DNA from: Pseudoduganella guangdongensis
GTDB taxonomy: Bacteria; Pseudomonadota; Gammaproteobacteria; Burkholderiales; Burkholderiaceae_D
Assembly (NCBI RefSeq): GCF_009857475.1
Contig: NZ_WWCJ01000001.1
Coordinates: forward strand, 248,001 to 312,000
DNA: 64,000 bases
Direction of reading: 5' to 3'
Of the stretch, positions 1-9,131 are shown piece after piece. The notes beneath the pieces are model-generated. The model saw nothing but the letters and a program-made list of their open reading frames with translations. It searched no databases and was not told where the DNA came from. Within the stretch, counting starts at the first letter, position 1. Each line of letters begins with the position of its first letter. A program made the position numbers and the translations under genes.

Positions 1-91
1 CGGTGATTGTCGCGCCCCCGTCGGCATCGCACCATTCGCCGGCAATAAAGCACTGTTGGCGTAGAAGGCTGGGATCTTTCAGGGTCAACAT
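1..91 (-). CDS. gabD: NAD(P)-dependent succinate-semialdehyde dehydrogenase, N-terminal fragment
   Basis: Only the first 30 codons are in the window; the gene runs off the left edge. The start ATG at 91 follows a good ribosome site (GGAGGTG, read on the minus strand at 96-102). The visible peptide begins MLTLKDPSLLRQQ and continues with FIAGEWCDADGG, which resembles the N-terminus of GabD-type succinate-semialdehyde dehydrogenases. GabD oxidises succinate semialdehyde to succinate, the last step of GABA breakdown. It is divergent from a putrescine/GABA operon, which supports the call. It could be another aldehyde dehydrogenase of the same family, because the catalytic part is not visible. Confidence 0.7.
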   Translation of the reverse strand, partial: MLTLKDPSLLRQQCFIAGEWCDADGGATIT

Positions 92-206
92 GGTTCACCT
101 CCAAACAAAAAACCAAGTATACCCAGTATCACATTGCCCGGTTGCCACAATCGCAAATTGGGAATAAGATCAAATTGCACACCAAGTTACTATCAGAAGA
201 ACTGAA

Positions 207-962
207 ATGCGCCGCCCCATCGTACTGGTCCCCGCCTGCAGCCATGAAATAGGCCCTCATCCCAGCTACGCCGCACAAAACAAATACGTTGATGCGGTCG
301 CTGTGGGAGCGCGCTGCCAGCCGTTATTGGTGCCGCCGCTCGGCGACAGCACCGATATCGAAAGCCTGTTGAGCGTTGCCAATGGCATCATGCTGACCGG
401 CGCTGCCTCCAATGTGCAGGCGCGCTTGTATGGGCAGGAAACGCTTGATCCTTCGCTGCCGCAGGATATTGCGCGCGACGCCACCGCCTTGCCGCTGGTG
501 CGCGCTGCGCTGCTGCGCGGCATACCCTTGCTGGCGATCTGCCGCGGTTTCCAGGAAGTGAATGTGGCGCTGGGCGGCACCTTGCACCAGTCGGTGCATA
601 CGGTGTCGGGCTATTTCGATCATCGCGAAGATAAAACACAGTCGCTGGAGCAGCAGTACGGCCCGGCGCACCGCATCAAGCTCGAACCGGGCGGTTTGCT
701 GGCGCATATCCTGGATGGCGCTGGTGAAATACAAGTGAACTCGCTGCACGGTCAAGGCATCGACCGGCTCGCGCCCGGCCTGCAGGTGGAAGCGCGTTCC
801 GACGACGGTTTGATCGAGGCCTATTCCGTCGCCGCCTCCTCTGCGTTCGCATTGGCGGTGCAATGGCACCCTGAGTGGCGTGTCGAAGAGAATCATGATT
901 CCATGCGCATGTTCAGCGCGTTCGGCCTTGCATGCCGCGTGCACCGGGACCGTATCCCTTAG
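207..962 (+). CDS. puuD: gamma-glutamyl-gamma-aminobutyrate hydrolase (class I glutamine amidotransferase-like, peptidase C26)
   Basis: 251 aa cytoplasmic enzyme predicted to hydrolyse gamma-glutamyl-GABA to GABA and glutamate in putrescine breakdown. The nucleophile elbow AICRGFQE places the catalytic Cys at residue 112, and VQWHPEW gives His221 and Glu223 of the triad. TGAASNV near 64-70 and VNSLHGQGIDRLAPGL near 177-191 are also typical of the PuuD/C26 family. It is the first gene of puuD-puuA-spuC-puuC, 49 nt ahead of puuA, and is divergent from the gabD-like gene across a 115-nt intergenic region that must hold both promoters. Length matches the family. Confidence 0.9.
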   Translation: MRRPIVLVPACSHEIGPHPSYAAQNKYVDAVAVGARCQPLLVPPLGDSTDIESLLSVANGIMLTGAASNVQARLYGQETLDPSLPQDIARDATALPLVRAALLRGIPLLAICRGFQEVNVALGGTLHQSVHTVSGYFDHREDKTQSLEQQYGPAHRIKLEPGGLLAHILDGAGEIQVNSLHGQGIDRLAPGLQVEARSDDGLIEAYSVAASSAFALAVQWHPEWRVEENHDSMRMFSAFGLACRVHRDRIP

Positions 963-1011
963 CTGGCTTTCCTTCAGTAGTGCTGTTTTCCAAACACCCT
1001 GAGAGGAAGCT

Positions 1012-2382
1012 ATGGCAATCCGCGAAAATTTCAGCTATACCGATATGGACGAGTGGCTCAATGAAAAACGAGTCACCGAAATCGAATGCCTGGTGCCGGA
1101 CCTGACCGGCGTCGCACGCGGGAAAATTCTTCCGCGCGGCAAATTCACCCAGGAGCGCGGCATGCGCATTCCTGAAGCGGTGCTGGGCATGACCGTCACC
1201 GGCAATTATCCGACCGAGGATGATGCCTACGACCGCGCCATTTCCAACACCGACCGCGACATGATCCTGAAGGCCGATCCCACCACCATCACCATGGTGC
1301 CATGGGCCAGCGATCCGACCGCGCAAGTGATCCACGACTGCTACTTCAGCGACGGCCGCCTGGTCGATTTCGCACCGCGTTCGGTGCTGCGCCGCGTGCT
1401 GAAACTGTTTGACGAAAAGGGCTGGAAGCCAGTGGTGGCGCCGGAACTGGAGTTCTACCTGACCGACAAGAACTCCGACCCCGACCTGCCGCTGAAGGCG
1501 CCGATCGGACGCAGCGGCCGGGCGGAAACCAGCCGCCAGGTCTACAGCATCGATGCGGTGAACGAGTTCGATCCGCTGTTCGAGGACATCTATGATTACT
1601 GCGACCTGATGGGCCTGGACGTGGATACGCTGATCCACGAAATCGGGGCCGGTCAGATGGAGATCAACTTCCTGCACGGCGAGCCGCTCGGCCTGGCCGA
1701 CAAGGTGTTCTTCTTCAAACGCACCTTGCGCGAGGCGGCGCTGAAGCACCATATGTACGCTACCTTCATGGCCAAGCCGATGGCGGGCGAGCCGGGTTCT
1801 GCCATGCATATCCACCAGAGCGTGATCGATGCGCGCACCGGCTGGAATATCTTCAGCAACCAGGACGGCTCGCCGTCGCAGCTGTTCAAAGCCTATATCG
1901 GCGGCCTGCAGCGCTATATGCCGAGCGCGCTGGCGATCGTGGCGCCGTATGTGAATTCCTACCGCCGCCTGGTGCGCCACACGGCTGCGCCGATCAATAT
2001 CCAGTGGGGCATGGATAACCGCACCGTGGGCTTCCGGGTGCCCGAGTCGGGCGTGCAGGACCGGCGCGTCGAGAACCGTATCATCGGGGCCGATGCCAAC
2101 CCTTACCTGGCGTTGGCGGTGACGCTGGCTTGCGGCTATCTTGGCATGACGGAAGGGCTGGAACCAACCGCGCCCACCACCGGCAGCGCCTACGATATGA
2201 AGGTGGAGCTGCCGCAAGGCTTGCCGGAAGCGCTGAAGGAGTTGCGTAGCGAGGATAAGCTGCGCAATGTGCTGGGTGAGCGCTTTATCGATGTCTATGC
2301 TGCCATCAAGGACCTGGAGCACCAGGAGTTCATGACCGTCATCAGCCCGTGGGAGCGCGAGCACCTGCTGCTGCACGTGTAA
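1012..2382 (+). CDS. puuA: gamma-glutamylputrescine synthetase (glutamine synthetase family)
   Basis: 456 aa. Ligates glutamate to putrescine using ATP, the entry step of the gamma-glutamylated putrescine pathway. It has the glutamine synthetase fold: a short beta-grasp N-domain (1-110) and a catalytic domain with the PELEFYL motif (Glu145 and Glu147, metal ligands), HEIGAGQMEI (209-218), SAMHIHQS (263-270) and NSYRRLV further on. The N-terminus with VPDLTGVARGK is typical of PuuA-like proteins rather than of nitrogen-assimilating GlnA. The start has a ribosome site (GAGAGGAAG) just upstream. A GlnA-like enzyme acting on another amine is the main alternative; operon context favours PuuA. Confidence 0.88.
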   Translation: MAIRENFSYTDMDEWLNEKRVTEIECLVPDLTGVARGKILPRGKFTQERGMRIPEAVLGMTVTGNYPTEDDAYDRAISNTDRDMILKADPTTITMVPWASDPTAQVIHDCYFSDGRLVDFAPRSVLRRVLKLFDEKGWKPVVAPELEFYLTDKNSDPDLPLKAPIGRSGRAETSRQVYSIDAVNEFDPLFEDIYDYCDLMGLDVDTLIHEIGAGQMEINFLHGEPLGLADKVFFFKRTLREAALKHHMYATFMAKPMAGEPGSAMHIHQSVIDARTGWNIFSNQDGSPSQLFKAYIGGLQRYMPSALAIVAPYVNSYRRLVRHTAAPINIQWGMDNRTVGFRVPESGVQDRRVENRIIGADANPYLALAVTLACGYLGMTEGLEPTAPTTGSAYDMKVELPQGLPEALKELRSEDKLRNVLGERFIDVYAAIKDLEHQEFMTVISPWEREHLLLHV

Positions 2383-2392
2383 GGAGGCGATC

Positions 2393-3775
2393 ATGGACGA
2401 TACCAAATCCATCCAGGCGCACGACCACGCGCATTATATGCATCCCTTCACGGACCATAAGGCGCTGGGCGAACGCGGCGTGCGCGTGATGGTGCGCGGC
2501 GAGGGCATCTATCTGTGGGACTCGGAAGGCAAGAAGATCCTGGACGGCATGTCCGGCCTGTGGTGCGTGAATCTCGGCTACGGTCGGCACAGTATTTCCA
2601 AAGCCGTGTTCGAGCAGATGGAGACGCTGCCTTTCTATAACAGCTTCTTCAACACCACCAATGTGCCGGCGGTGAAGCTGGCCGCCAAGCTGGCCGAGAT
2701 CGCGCCGAAGGGCTTCCAGCACGTCTTCTTCACCGGCTCCGGCTCGGAGGCGAACGACACCAATGTGCGTATGGTGCGGCGCTATTGGGACTTGCTGGGG
2801 CAGCCGCAGCGCCACACCATCATCAGCCGTTTCAACGCTTACCATGGCAGCACCATGGCCGGTGCTTCGCTGGGCGGCATGGAGGGCATGCATGCGCAGG
2901 GCGGCCTGCCGATTCCCGGCATCGTGCATATCCGCCAGCCCAACTATCTGGATGCGGGGCGCGGCATGAGCGAGGACGAATTCGGTATCGAAGCCGCGTC
3001 CTGGCTGGAGCAGAAGATCCTCGAAGTGGGCGCAGAAAAGGTGGCGGCCTTCATCGGCGAACCGATCCAGGGCGCGGGCGGGGTCGTGATCCCGCCGCGC
3101 ACCTACTGGCCGGAGATCCAGCGCATCTGCGACAAGTACGGCATCCTGCTGATCGCGGATGAGGTGATCACCGGCTTTGGCCGCACCGGCCGCATGTTCG
3201 CCAGCGACTACTTCGGCATCAGACCGGACCTGATCACCTTTGCCAAGGGCGTCACTTCCGGCTATATCCCGCTGGGCGGCGTGCTGGTGGGCGAGCGTGT
3301 GGCGAAGGTACTGATCGGGCAGGGCGGCGAGTTCGCGCACGGTTTCACTTACTCGGGCCACCCGGTGGCGTGCGCGGCAGCGCTGGAGACCATCCGCATC
3401 ATCGAAGAAGAGCGTCTGGTGCAGCGCGTGGCGGAGGATACGGGCCCGTACCTGGCGCAGCGCTTTGCGACACTGGGCGACCATCCGCTGGTTGGTTATG
3501 CCAACAGCTGCGGTTTCGTCGCGGGCCTGAACCTGGTGCGGCGCAAGGGGCCCACCATCCACGGCCACGAGTACTTCGACCCCAAGCTGGAGGTTGGCAT
3601 GGTGTGCCGCGGCTATATGTTCAACAACGGCATGATCATGCGCGCCGTGGGCGACCGCATGATCATCGCGCCGCCGCTGGTGATGACGCGCGAACAGATC
3701 GATGAGATGGTGGCGCTGATCCGGCGCTGCCTGGACGACACCTATCAAGACTTACAACAGAGGGGATGGGTCTGA
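2393..3775 (+). CDS. spuC: class III PLP aminotransferase, putrescine/polyamine:pyruvate type (SpuC-like)
   Basis: 460 aa. Class III omega-aminotransferase. GSGSEAND (115-122) binds the cofactor phosphate, DEVITGFGRTG (256-266) supplies the Asp that contacts the pyridine ring, and FAKGVTSGY contains the PLP Schiff-base Lys at 285. The N-terminal segment MHPFTDHKAL is typical of SpuC/polyamine-pyruvate aminotransferases. It starts 10 nt after puuA behind AAGGAGG and ends 3 nt before puuC. In this position it could deaminate putrescine or gamma-glutamylputrescine, doing the job of the PuuB oxidase, or act as a GABA aminotransferase. Sequence alone does not settle the substrate. Confidence 0.85.
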   Translation: MDDTKSIQAHDHAHYMHPFTDHKALGERGVRVMVRGEGIYLWDSEGKKILDGMSGLWCVNLGYGRHSISKAVFEQMETLPFYNSFFNTTNVPAVKLAAKLAEIAPKGFQHVFFTGSGSEANDTNVRMVRRYWDLLGQPQRHTIISRFNAYHGSTMAGASLGGMEGMHAQGGLPIPGIVHIRQPNYLDAGRGMSEDEFGIEAASWLEQKILEVGAEKVAAFIGEPIQGAGGVVIPPRTYWPEIQRICDKYGILLIADEVITGFGRTGRMFASDYFGIRPDLITFAKGVTSGYIPLGGVLVGERVAKVLIGQGGEFAHGFTYSGHPVACAAALETIRIIEEERLVQRVAEDTGPYLAQRFATLGDHPLVGYANSCGFVAGLNLVRRKGPTIHGHEYFDPKLEVGMVCRGYMFNNGMIMRAVGDRMIIAPPLVMTREQIDEMVALIRRCLDDTYQDLQQRGWV

Positions 3776-3778
3776 ACC

Positions 3779-5278
3779 ATGGCGAAAACGGCGAAAGAGA
3801 CGGTCAACTGGCATGACAAGGCGAAGGCGCTGGTGCTGGATGGGCGTGCCTTCATCAACGGCGAGCGCACTTGGGCGCGCAGCGAGCGTAAGTTCGACAA
3901 CCTGTCGCCGATCGACGGCCGCTACCTGTCGCAAACCGCCCGCTGCGATGCGGCGGACGTGGACCAGGCGGTGGCCGTGGCGCGCCGCGCCTTCGACAGC
4001 GCTCGCTGGTCGGGCCAGGCGCCGGCCCAGCGCAAGCGCGTGCTGGTGAAGTTCGCCGAACTGGTGATGCAAAACAAGGATGAGCTGGCGCTGTTGGAAA
4101 CCCTGGATATGGGCAAGCCGATCAAGTACAGCCAGGTGGTCGATGTGTCGCTGGCGGCCAATTGCATCCGCTGGTACGGCGAGGCGATCGACAAGGTGTA
4201 CGGCGAGATCGCGCCTACGCCCGCCAGCGCACTGGCCCTGATCACGCGCGAGCCGGTGGGCGTGGTGGCTGCTATCGTGCCGTGGAATTATCCGCTGTTG
4301 ATGGCGGCGTGGAAGATCGCGCCGGCGCTGGCGGCGGGCAATTGCGTGGTGCTCAAACCGTCCGAAAAGTCGCCGCTGTCGGCGCTGCGGCTGGCCGAGT
4401 TGGCAGTGGAGGCGGGCATCCCGCCCGGCGTGTTCAATGTGCTGCCAGGCTTTGGCAACGAGGCCGGCGCCGCGCTGGCCATGCATATGGACGTGGACTG
4501 TATCGGCTTTACCGGCTCCACCCGCACCGGTAAGCAGATCATCCAGATGGCGGGCCAGTCCAACCTGAAGCGCGCCTGGACGGAACTGGGCGGCAAGTCG
4601 GCCAATATCGTGTGCGCCGATTGCCCCGACCTGGATGCCGCCGTTGCGGCGGCTGTCGGCTCGATCTACTTCAACCAGGGCGAGAGCTGCAATGCTCCTT
4701 CGCGCCTGTTCGTGGAGGAGTCGATCAAGGACCAGTTCCTGGAGAAGGCGCTGGCCATGGTGCCGTCGTATGCGCCGGGCGACCCGCTGGACGAGAAAAC
4801 TGTCATGGGTGCGATTGTCGATTCGATCCAGATGAACACCGTGATGGGCTTTATCGAATCGGGCCGCGAGGAGGGCGCCAAGCTGCTGGCGGGCGGCAAG
4901 GCGGTGCGCAAGGAGACCGGCGGCTTCTACGTCGAGCCGACTTTGTTCGACGGCGTGCAGAACACCATGAAGATTGCGCGTGAGGAGATTTTCGGGCCGG
5001 TGCTGTCGGTGCTGTCGTTCACGGACCTGGACGAGGCGGTGCGCCAGGCGAACGACACGCCGTACGGTCTGCACGCGGCGGTGTGGACGCGCGATATCTC
5101 GAAAGCGATCCGCACCTCGCGCGCGCTGAAGGCGGGCACCGTGCACGTCAACCAGTACGATGGCGACGATATCACGGTGCCTTTCGGCGGCTACAAGCAG
5201 TCAGGCAATGGGCGCGATAAATCGCTGCATGCTTTCGACAAGTACACCGAGTTGAAGACGACCTGGATTCAGGTCTGA
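3779..5278 (+). CDS. puuC: aldehyde dehydrogenase, gamma-glutamyl-gamma-aminobutyraldehyde dehydrogenase type
   Basis: 499 aa NAD(P)-dependent aldehyde dehydrogenase. The oxyanion-hole Asn is in VPWNYP (Asn170), the cofactor-binding Lys is in LKPSEKSPL (193-200), GFTGSTRTGK (243-252) is the Rossmann segment, ELGGKSANIV carries Glu269, and NQGESCNAPSRL carries the nucleophile Cys304. Predicted to oxidise gamma-glutamyl-gamma-aminobutyraldehyde to gamma-glutamyl-GABA, which PuuD then hydrolyses. It follows the aminotransferase by 3 nt and closes the operon. The next gene is convergent and ends 4 nt away, leaving no visible terminator. Confidence 0.88.
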   Translation: MAKTAKETVNWHDKAKALVLDGRAFINGERTWARSERKFDNLSPIDGRYLSQTARCDAADVDQAVAVARRAFDSARWSGQAPAQRKRVLVKFAELVMQNKDELALLETLDMGKPIKYSQVVDVSLAANCIRWYGEAIDKVYGEIAPTPASALALITREPVGVVAAIVPWNYPLLMAAWKIAPALAAGNCVVLKPSEKSPLSALRLAELAVEAGIPPGVFNVLPGFGNEAGAALAMHMDVDCIGFTGSTRTGKQIIQMAGQSNLKRAWTELGGKSANIVCADCPDLDAAVAAAVGSIYFNQGESCNAPSRLFVEESIKDQFLEKALAMVPSYAPGDPLDEKTVMGAIVDSIQMNTVMGFIESGREEGAKLLAGGKAVRKETGGFYVEPTLFDGVQNTMKIAREEIFGPVLSVLSFTDLDEAVRQANDTPYGLHAAVWTRDISKAIRTSRALKAGTVHVNQYDGDDITVPFGGYKQSGNGRDKSLHAFDKYTELKTTWIQV

Positions 5279-5282
5279 GCGT

Positions 5283-5822
5283 TCAAGCGCCGCAGCACTT
5301 CTTGAATTTCTTCCCGCTGCCGCAAGGGCAAGGGTCGTTGCGGCCGGCCTTTTCCACCTTGGCCTGCGGCGCGTGGAAGAAGGCGTTGATTTTGATGACG
5401 GACGGCGTTACCTTGGCCGCATTCAGCGGCGGCTGGAAGGGCAGCAGCAAGGCCGGTTGCTGCGCGCGTAGCGGCGCCCAGGCTTCCGGCGCCATGGCCA
5501 CGCCGGCCATAAAGCCCTCGCACCACGCCTCCACCGTCCAGCTGCCGCCGCAGTCGTAGATCGGCTCAAAGCTGCCCGGGTCCTTCTGCATCCACACGCG
5601 CATATAGTCGTGATGGCGCAGCACCAGCGCGGCAGCTTCGTCGCTGCCCGCCGTGCCGTCCCAGACGGCCGGCAGCCACGCTTCCGGCGCCAGTTCGGCC
5701 GGGCCGATCACCAGCGCAGTCAGGAAGCCTTCCAGCTTGGCCACATCCATGGCCTGCGGGCCCATTTCGGCCAGCAGGTCATCCAGGCGGTCGTACTCGT
5801 CGTCGTCGAGAGGTGCGCCCAT
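5283..5822 (-). CDS. UPF0149/YecA family protein with C-terminal SEC-C zinc motif
   Basis: 179 aa. Residues 10-120 match the YecA/UPF0149 fold ([12 protein letters not shown] near 30-41, WCEGFMAGV near 100-108). The C-terminus, [18 protein letters not shown], is a classic SEC-C motif with zinc ligands Cys165, Cys167, Cys176 and Cys177, like the SecA tail. The function of YecA proteins is not well settled; a role linked to the ribosome or protein export has been suggested from the motif. It starts 3 nt after the panB stop codon, so it is probably translated from the same mRNA. Confidence 0.85.
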   Translation of the reverse strand: MGAPLDDDEYDRLDDLLAEMGPQAMDVAKLEGFLTALVIGPAELAPEAWLPAVWDGTAGSDEAAALVLRHHDYMRVWMQKDPGSFEPIYDCGGSWTVEAWCEGFMAGVAMAPEAWAPLRAQQPALLLPFQPPLNAAKVTPSVIKINAFFHAPQAKVEKAGRNDPCPCGSGKKFKKCCGA

Positions 5823-5825
5823 GGC

Positions 5826-6671
5826 TTAGAAGCAGTGCTCCACCGCAGGGAAGGAGCCGTCCTTCACGGCGCTCACATAAGCGTCGACCGCAGCCTGGAT
5901 CGAGGTCTGGCCTTCCATGAAGTTTTTCACGAAGCGCGCTTTGCGGCCTGGGAATACACCCAGCATATCGTGCATGACCAGCACCTGGCCGGAGCAGTCC
6001 GGGCCTGCGCCAATGCCGATGGTCGGCATCGACAGCAGATCGGTCACTTCCTTGCCCAGCGCGGTCGGAATCGCTTCCAGCACCAGCAGGGCGGCGCCGG
6101 CCGCTTGCAGCTTGAGTGCATCCTGTTTCAGCAGGTCCGCGCTTTCCACCGTCTTGCCCTGCACCTTGTAGCCGCCCAGGGTGTGGACGGATTGCGGGGT
6201 CAGGCCCAGGTGCGCGCACACCGGGATCGAACGTTCGACCAGGAAGCGCACGGTTTCCGCGACCCAGGCGCCGCCTTCAATCTTCACCATATGCGCGCCG
6301 GCTTGCACCAGCTGCACGGCGTTGTGGAAGGCTTGCTCGGGCGTGCCGTAGGAGCCGAACGGCATGTCGGCCAGGATCAGCGCATTCTTCGCGCCGCGCG
6401 CCACTGCGGCGGTATGGTAGGCGATGTCCTGCACGGTGACCGGCAGGGTGGACTGGTGGCCGTTGCACACCATGCCCAGCGAATCACCGATCAGCAGGAT
6501 CTCCACGCCGCAGCCGTCCATCAGGGAGGCGAAGCTGGCGTCGTAGCAGGTCAGCATGGTGATCTTTTCGCCGGCTGCCTTCAGGGCGTTGATCGAGGGG
6601 ATCGTGACCGCCTTGGTGGGAACTGCGCGGGTCGGGGCCGGGTAGGGGTTCTGCTGCATGTTTCCAGACAT
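5826..6671 (-). CDS. panB: 3-methyl-2-oxobutanoate hydroxymethyltransferase (ketopantoate hydroxymethyltransferase)
   Basis: 281 aa, close to the usual 260-280. Transfers a hydroxymethyl group from methylene-tetrahydrofolate to alpha-ketoisovalerate, the first committed step to pantothenate and CoA. Visible signatures are [10 protein letters not shown] (39-48), LIGDSLGMV with the Mg2+-binding Asp63, and KIEGGAW. About 25 N-terminal residues precede the core and look disordered, so the true start may be slightly internal. panC is not adjacent. The folate gene folK lies upstream on the same strand, a common betaproteobacterial arrangement. Confidence 0.95.
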   Translation of the reverse strand: MSGNMQQNPYPAPTRAVPTKAVTIPSINALKAAGEKITMLTCYDASFASLMDGCGVEILLIGDSLGMVCNGHQSTLPVTVQDIAYHTAAVARGAKNALILADMPFGSYGTPEQAFHNAVQLVQAGAHMVKIEGGAWVAETVRFLVERSIPVCAHLGLTPQSVHTLGGYKVQGKTVESADLLKQDALKLQAAGAALLVLEAIPTALGKEVTDLLSMPTIGIGAGPDCSGQVLVMHDMLGVFPGRKARFVKNFMEGQTSIQAAVDAYVSAVKDGSFPAVEHCF

Positions 6672-6702
6672 GGGAATGTCCTTAAATTCTAAAAACGCTA
6701 TT

Positions 6703-7050
6703 CTAACTGCGGAAGATGAAGTACACAGCGCCCACCAGGCACAGGCCGGCCCAGATGAAGTCTGTTTTGAACGGCTCGTTCATGTAGAACATGGCGAAGG
6801 GGACGAAGACGCCGAGGGTGATCACCTCTTGCATGATCTTGAGCTGCGCCAGGCTGTATTGGGTGAAGCCGATGCGGTTGGCGGGCACTTGGATCAGGTA
6901 CTCGAACAGGGCGATGCCCCAGCTGACCAGCGCTGCGACCAGCCAGGATTTGTTAGAGAAGTTCTTCAGGTGTCCGTACCATGCAACGGTCATGAAGATG
7001 TTGGACAGGATCAGCAGACCGGCGGTTTGGACGAAGATTGGGATTTGCAT
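6703..7050 (-). CDS. small DMT-type membrane protein (DUF486 family)
   Basis: 115 aa, almost entirely hydrophobic, with four predicted membrane helices (about 5-20, 32-50, 65-85, 95-113). The sequence begins with a short hydrophobic helix followed by [10 protein letters not shown] and ends with VGAVYFIFR, as in DUF486 proteins of the drug/metabolite transporter superfamily. The substrate is unknown. It ends 31 nt before panB and is separated from folK upstream by repeat A1, so it may have its own promoter. Confidence 0.8.
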   Translation of the reverse strand: MQIPIFVQTAGLLILSNIFMTVAWYGHLKNFSNKSWLVAALVSWGIALFEYLIQVPANRIGFTQYSLAQLKIMQEVITLGVFVPFAMFYMNEPFKTDFIWAGLCLVGAVYFIFRS

Positions 7051-7071
7051 TGTTTGGGTCCTTTTGCTTAC

Positions 7072-7157
7072 AACCCGGTAAACCGGGGTCTCAATGCCGT
7101 CGGCCGTTGCGTAGAGTGGGTCTGACCCTGCGGGTCAGACCCAGGTTTACCGGGTTT
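7072..7157. repeat. family A palindromic repeat, copy A1
   Basis: Intergenic element between folK and the DMT gene. The outer inverted repeat is AACCCGGTAAACC (7072-7084) against GGTTTACCGGGTT (7144-7156). The inner palindrome GGGTCTGACCC-TGC-GGGTCAGACCC spans 7118-7142. The TAA stop codon of folK (minus strand, 7156-7158) overlaps the right end, so the element begins exactly where the gene ends. Copies A2 and A3 have the same plan. The organisation resembles a REP/REPIN-type element; no mobilising gene is seen here. Confidence 0.85.
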
Positions 7158-7635
7158 AAAGGCGGATAATACCTTGGTCGGCAACCGCAGGCGCGAAATC
7201 GGCAGCACGCCCAAGTCCAGGCAGCACCGCTTGCGGCGCCAGCTCCAGCAGCGGCGTCAGCACAAACGCGCGCAGGTGCATGCGCGGGTGCGGCACGGTG
7301 AGTGTAGGGGTGGCAATCTGCTCATCGCCGTACAGCAGCAAATCCAGATCCAGCGTGCGCGGTGCATTGAAATACGGCCGCTCACGCCCATGCGCCTGCT
7401 CAATCCCGAACAGCGCCTCCAGCAAAACCTGCGCCGGCAGCGAAGTGCTCAAGCGCGCAACAGCATTGATATAGTCATCGCCCGAGGAATCGATGGGCGC
7501 CGTGCGGTACAGCGACGATACCGCCTCCAGCGAGGCGCCGGGCAGCTTGCCCAGGCGCTCAAACGCATCCAGCACATTGGCGCGGGCATCGCCCAGGTTG
7601 GCGCCGATGCCGATGTAGGCGGTGACGGGCATCAA
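7156..7635 (-). CDS. folK: 2-amino-4-hydroxy-6-hydroxymethyldihydropteridine pyrophosphokinase
   Basis: 159 aa. Transfers pyrophosphate from ATP to 6-hydroxymethyl-dihydropterin in folate synthesis. The family signature NAPRTLDLDLLLYG (90-103) carries the Mg2+-binding Asp96 and Asp98, and HPRMHLRAFVLTPLLE follows at 116-131. The N-terminus YIGIGANLGD is also typical. The start overlaps the pcnB stop by 4 nt (ATGA type), so translation is probably coupled. The stop codon is formed at the edge of repeat A1. Confidence 0.95.
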   Translation of the reverse strand: MMPVTAYIGIGANLGDARANVLDAFERLGKLPGASLEAVSSLYRTAPIDSSGDDYINAVARLSTSLPAQVLLEALFGIEQAHGRERPYFNAPRTLDLDLLLYGDEQIATPTLTVPHPRMHLRAFVLTPLLELAPQAVLPGLGRAADFAPAVADQGIIRL

Positions 7636-9131
7636 GCGTCGCCGGCAGGGGCGTCGCCGCCACCGCCGCTGCGGTTTCGGCTACGGCGCGGGCGACGGCG
7701 GCGTTTGCGTGCCGGCGCCTCGCCTTCCGGGCGGGGGTTCAGGAAGTCATCGTCCTCGGATTCATCGCCATCGTCAGCATCATGCTGCGCGGCCGCCACT
7801 TCGGCGCCGCCTTCGTCGGCATCCTTGCGGGCACGGCGTGGAGCGGCTTTCTTCTTCTTGCCGCCGTTGGACGAAGCAGACGCCACCAGGTCGGCGCGTA
7901 CGCTTTCATCGGCTTCGTAGAATGCCGTCCACCAGTCGCCCAGCTCGCGGTCGATCTCGCCGGACGCGCAGCGCAGCAGCAGGAAGTCGTAGCCGGCGCG
8001 GAAGCGCAGGTGCTCCAGCAGCTTGTATGGGTTCTTGCCGTTGCGGCGCTCAAAGCGCGGCTGCATGGCCCAGATATCGCGCATGTCGGAACCGATCTTG
8101 CGCTGGATTGCCAGCTTCTCGGTCTGCGACTCCAGCACTTCATCCGCCGCCAGGTGCAGGGCGGGAATGGATGCCTCGCCCGCGGCCTGGTAGGCCTGCC
8201 ACTTCTCCAGCACCTGGTGCCACAACAGGGACGCGAACAGGAAGCCCGGCGACACGGTCTTGCCGGCCATCACGCGCTTGTCGGTGGAGTCCAGCGCCAG
8301 GGTCACGAACTTGGTGCCCATCGGCTGCTCCAGCACCACGTCCAGCATTGGCAGCAGGCCATGGTGCAGGCCTTCCTTGCGCAGTTGTTGCAGGCAGGCC
8401 AGGGCCTGGCCGGAAGTGAGCAGCTTGAGCATTTCGTCGAACACGCGCGCCGCCGGCACGTTGTCGATCAGCGGCGCCATCACGCCGATCGGCTCGGCGG
8501 TCGAACGCTCGATGGAGAAATTCAGCTTGGCCGCGAAGCGCACCACGCGCAGCATGCGCACCGGGTCTTCGCGGTAGCGCGCTTCCGGCTGGCCGATGAT
8601 GCGCAGCGTCTTGCTGCGGATATCCTCGATGCCGCCGTGGTAGTCCAGCACTTCCTGCGTGGCAGGGTTGTAGTACATGGCGTTGATGGTGAAGTCGCGG
8701 CGCTCCGCGTCTTCCGCCTGCGAACCGAAAGTGTTATCGCGCAGCACGCGGCCATGCTCGTCCTTCGGCGCATTGTCGGTGGCGGTGCCGCGGAAGGTGG
8801 TCACCTCCAGCAGGTCCTGTCCGAACATCACGTGCACGATCTGGAAACGGCGGCCGATGATAAAGGCGCGGCGGAACAGGCGCTTGACCTGTTCCGGCGT
8901 GGCGTTGGTGGCAACGTCAAAGTCTTTCGGCTTTACGCCCAGCAGCAGGTCGCGCACCGCGCCCCCCACCACAAAGGCCTCGAAGCCGGCTTCCTGCAGG
9001 GTGCTGGTGACGCGCACAGCGTTGTTCGACACCATGCGCGGGTCGATGCCGTGCTCTTTCGGGCCCAGCACAACGAGCTCGTTGCTCTTTTGCTTGACGC
9101 CCAGGATCTTGCGGATAAATTTCTTAATCAT
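7632..9131 (-). CDS. pcnB: poly(A) polymerase I
   Basis: 499 aa. Adds 3' poly(A) tails to RNA, marking it for decay. The nucleotidyltransferase head includes FVVGGAVRDLLLG (53-65) and the catalytic DFD (Asp70, Asp72), followed by the RNA-binding PolyA_pol domain. The last 70 or so residues are low complexity, with KKKKAAPRRARKD, an acidic stretch and RKRRRRPRRSRNRSGGGG, as in long betaproteobacterial PcnB tails that probably bind RNA. Confusion with CCA-adding enzyme is unlikely given the tail and the N-terminal IRKILGVK. It overlaps the HAD gene upstream by 8 nt and folK downstream by 4 nt. Confidence 0.93.
   Translation of the reverse strand: MIKKFIRKILGVKQKSNELVVLGPKEHGIDPRMVSNNAVRVTSTLQEAGFEAFVVGGAVRDLLLGVKPKDFDVATNATPEQVKRLFRRAFIIGRRFQIVHVMFGQDLLEVTTFRGTATDNAPKDEHGRVLRDNTFGSQAEDAERRDFTINAMYYNPATQEVLDYHGGIEDIRSKTLRIIGQPEARYREDPVRMLRVVRFAAKLNFSIERSTAEPIGVMAPLIDNVPAARVFDEMLKLLTSGQALACLQQLRKEGLHHGLLPMLDVVLEQPMGTKFVTLALDSTDKRVMAGKTVSPGFLFASLLWHQVLEKWQAYQAAGEASIPALHLAADEVLESQTEKLAIQRKIGSDMRDIWAMQPRFERRNGKNPYKLLEHLRFRAGYDFLLLRCASGEIDRELGDWWTAFYEADESVRADLVASASSNGGKKKKAAPRRARKDADEGGAEVAAAQHDADDGDESEDDDFLNPRPEGEAPARKRRRRPRRSRNRSGGGGDAPAGDA

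Noticed and set aside
1012..2382. Assimilatory glutamine synthetase glnA
   Set aside because: Operon with puuD/puuC and the N-terminal motif indicate gamma-glutamylputrescine synthetase.
913..2412. 499-codon minus-strand reading frame opposite puuA
   Set aside because: It is a His/Ala/Val/Gln-rich antisense frame typical of GC-rich genes; puuA fits a known family and has a ribosome site.
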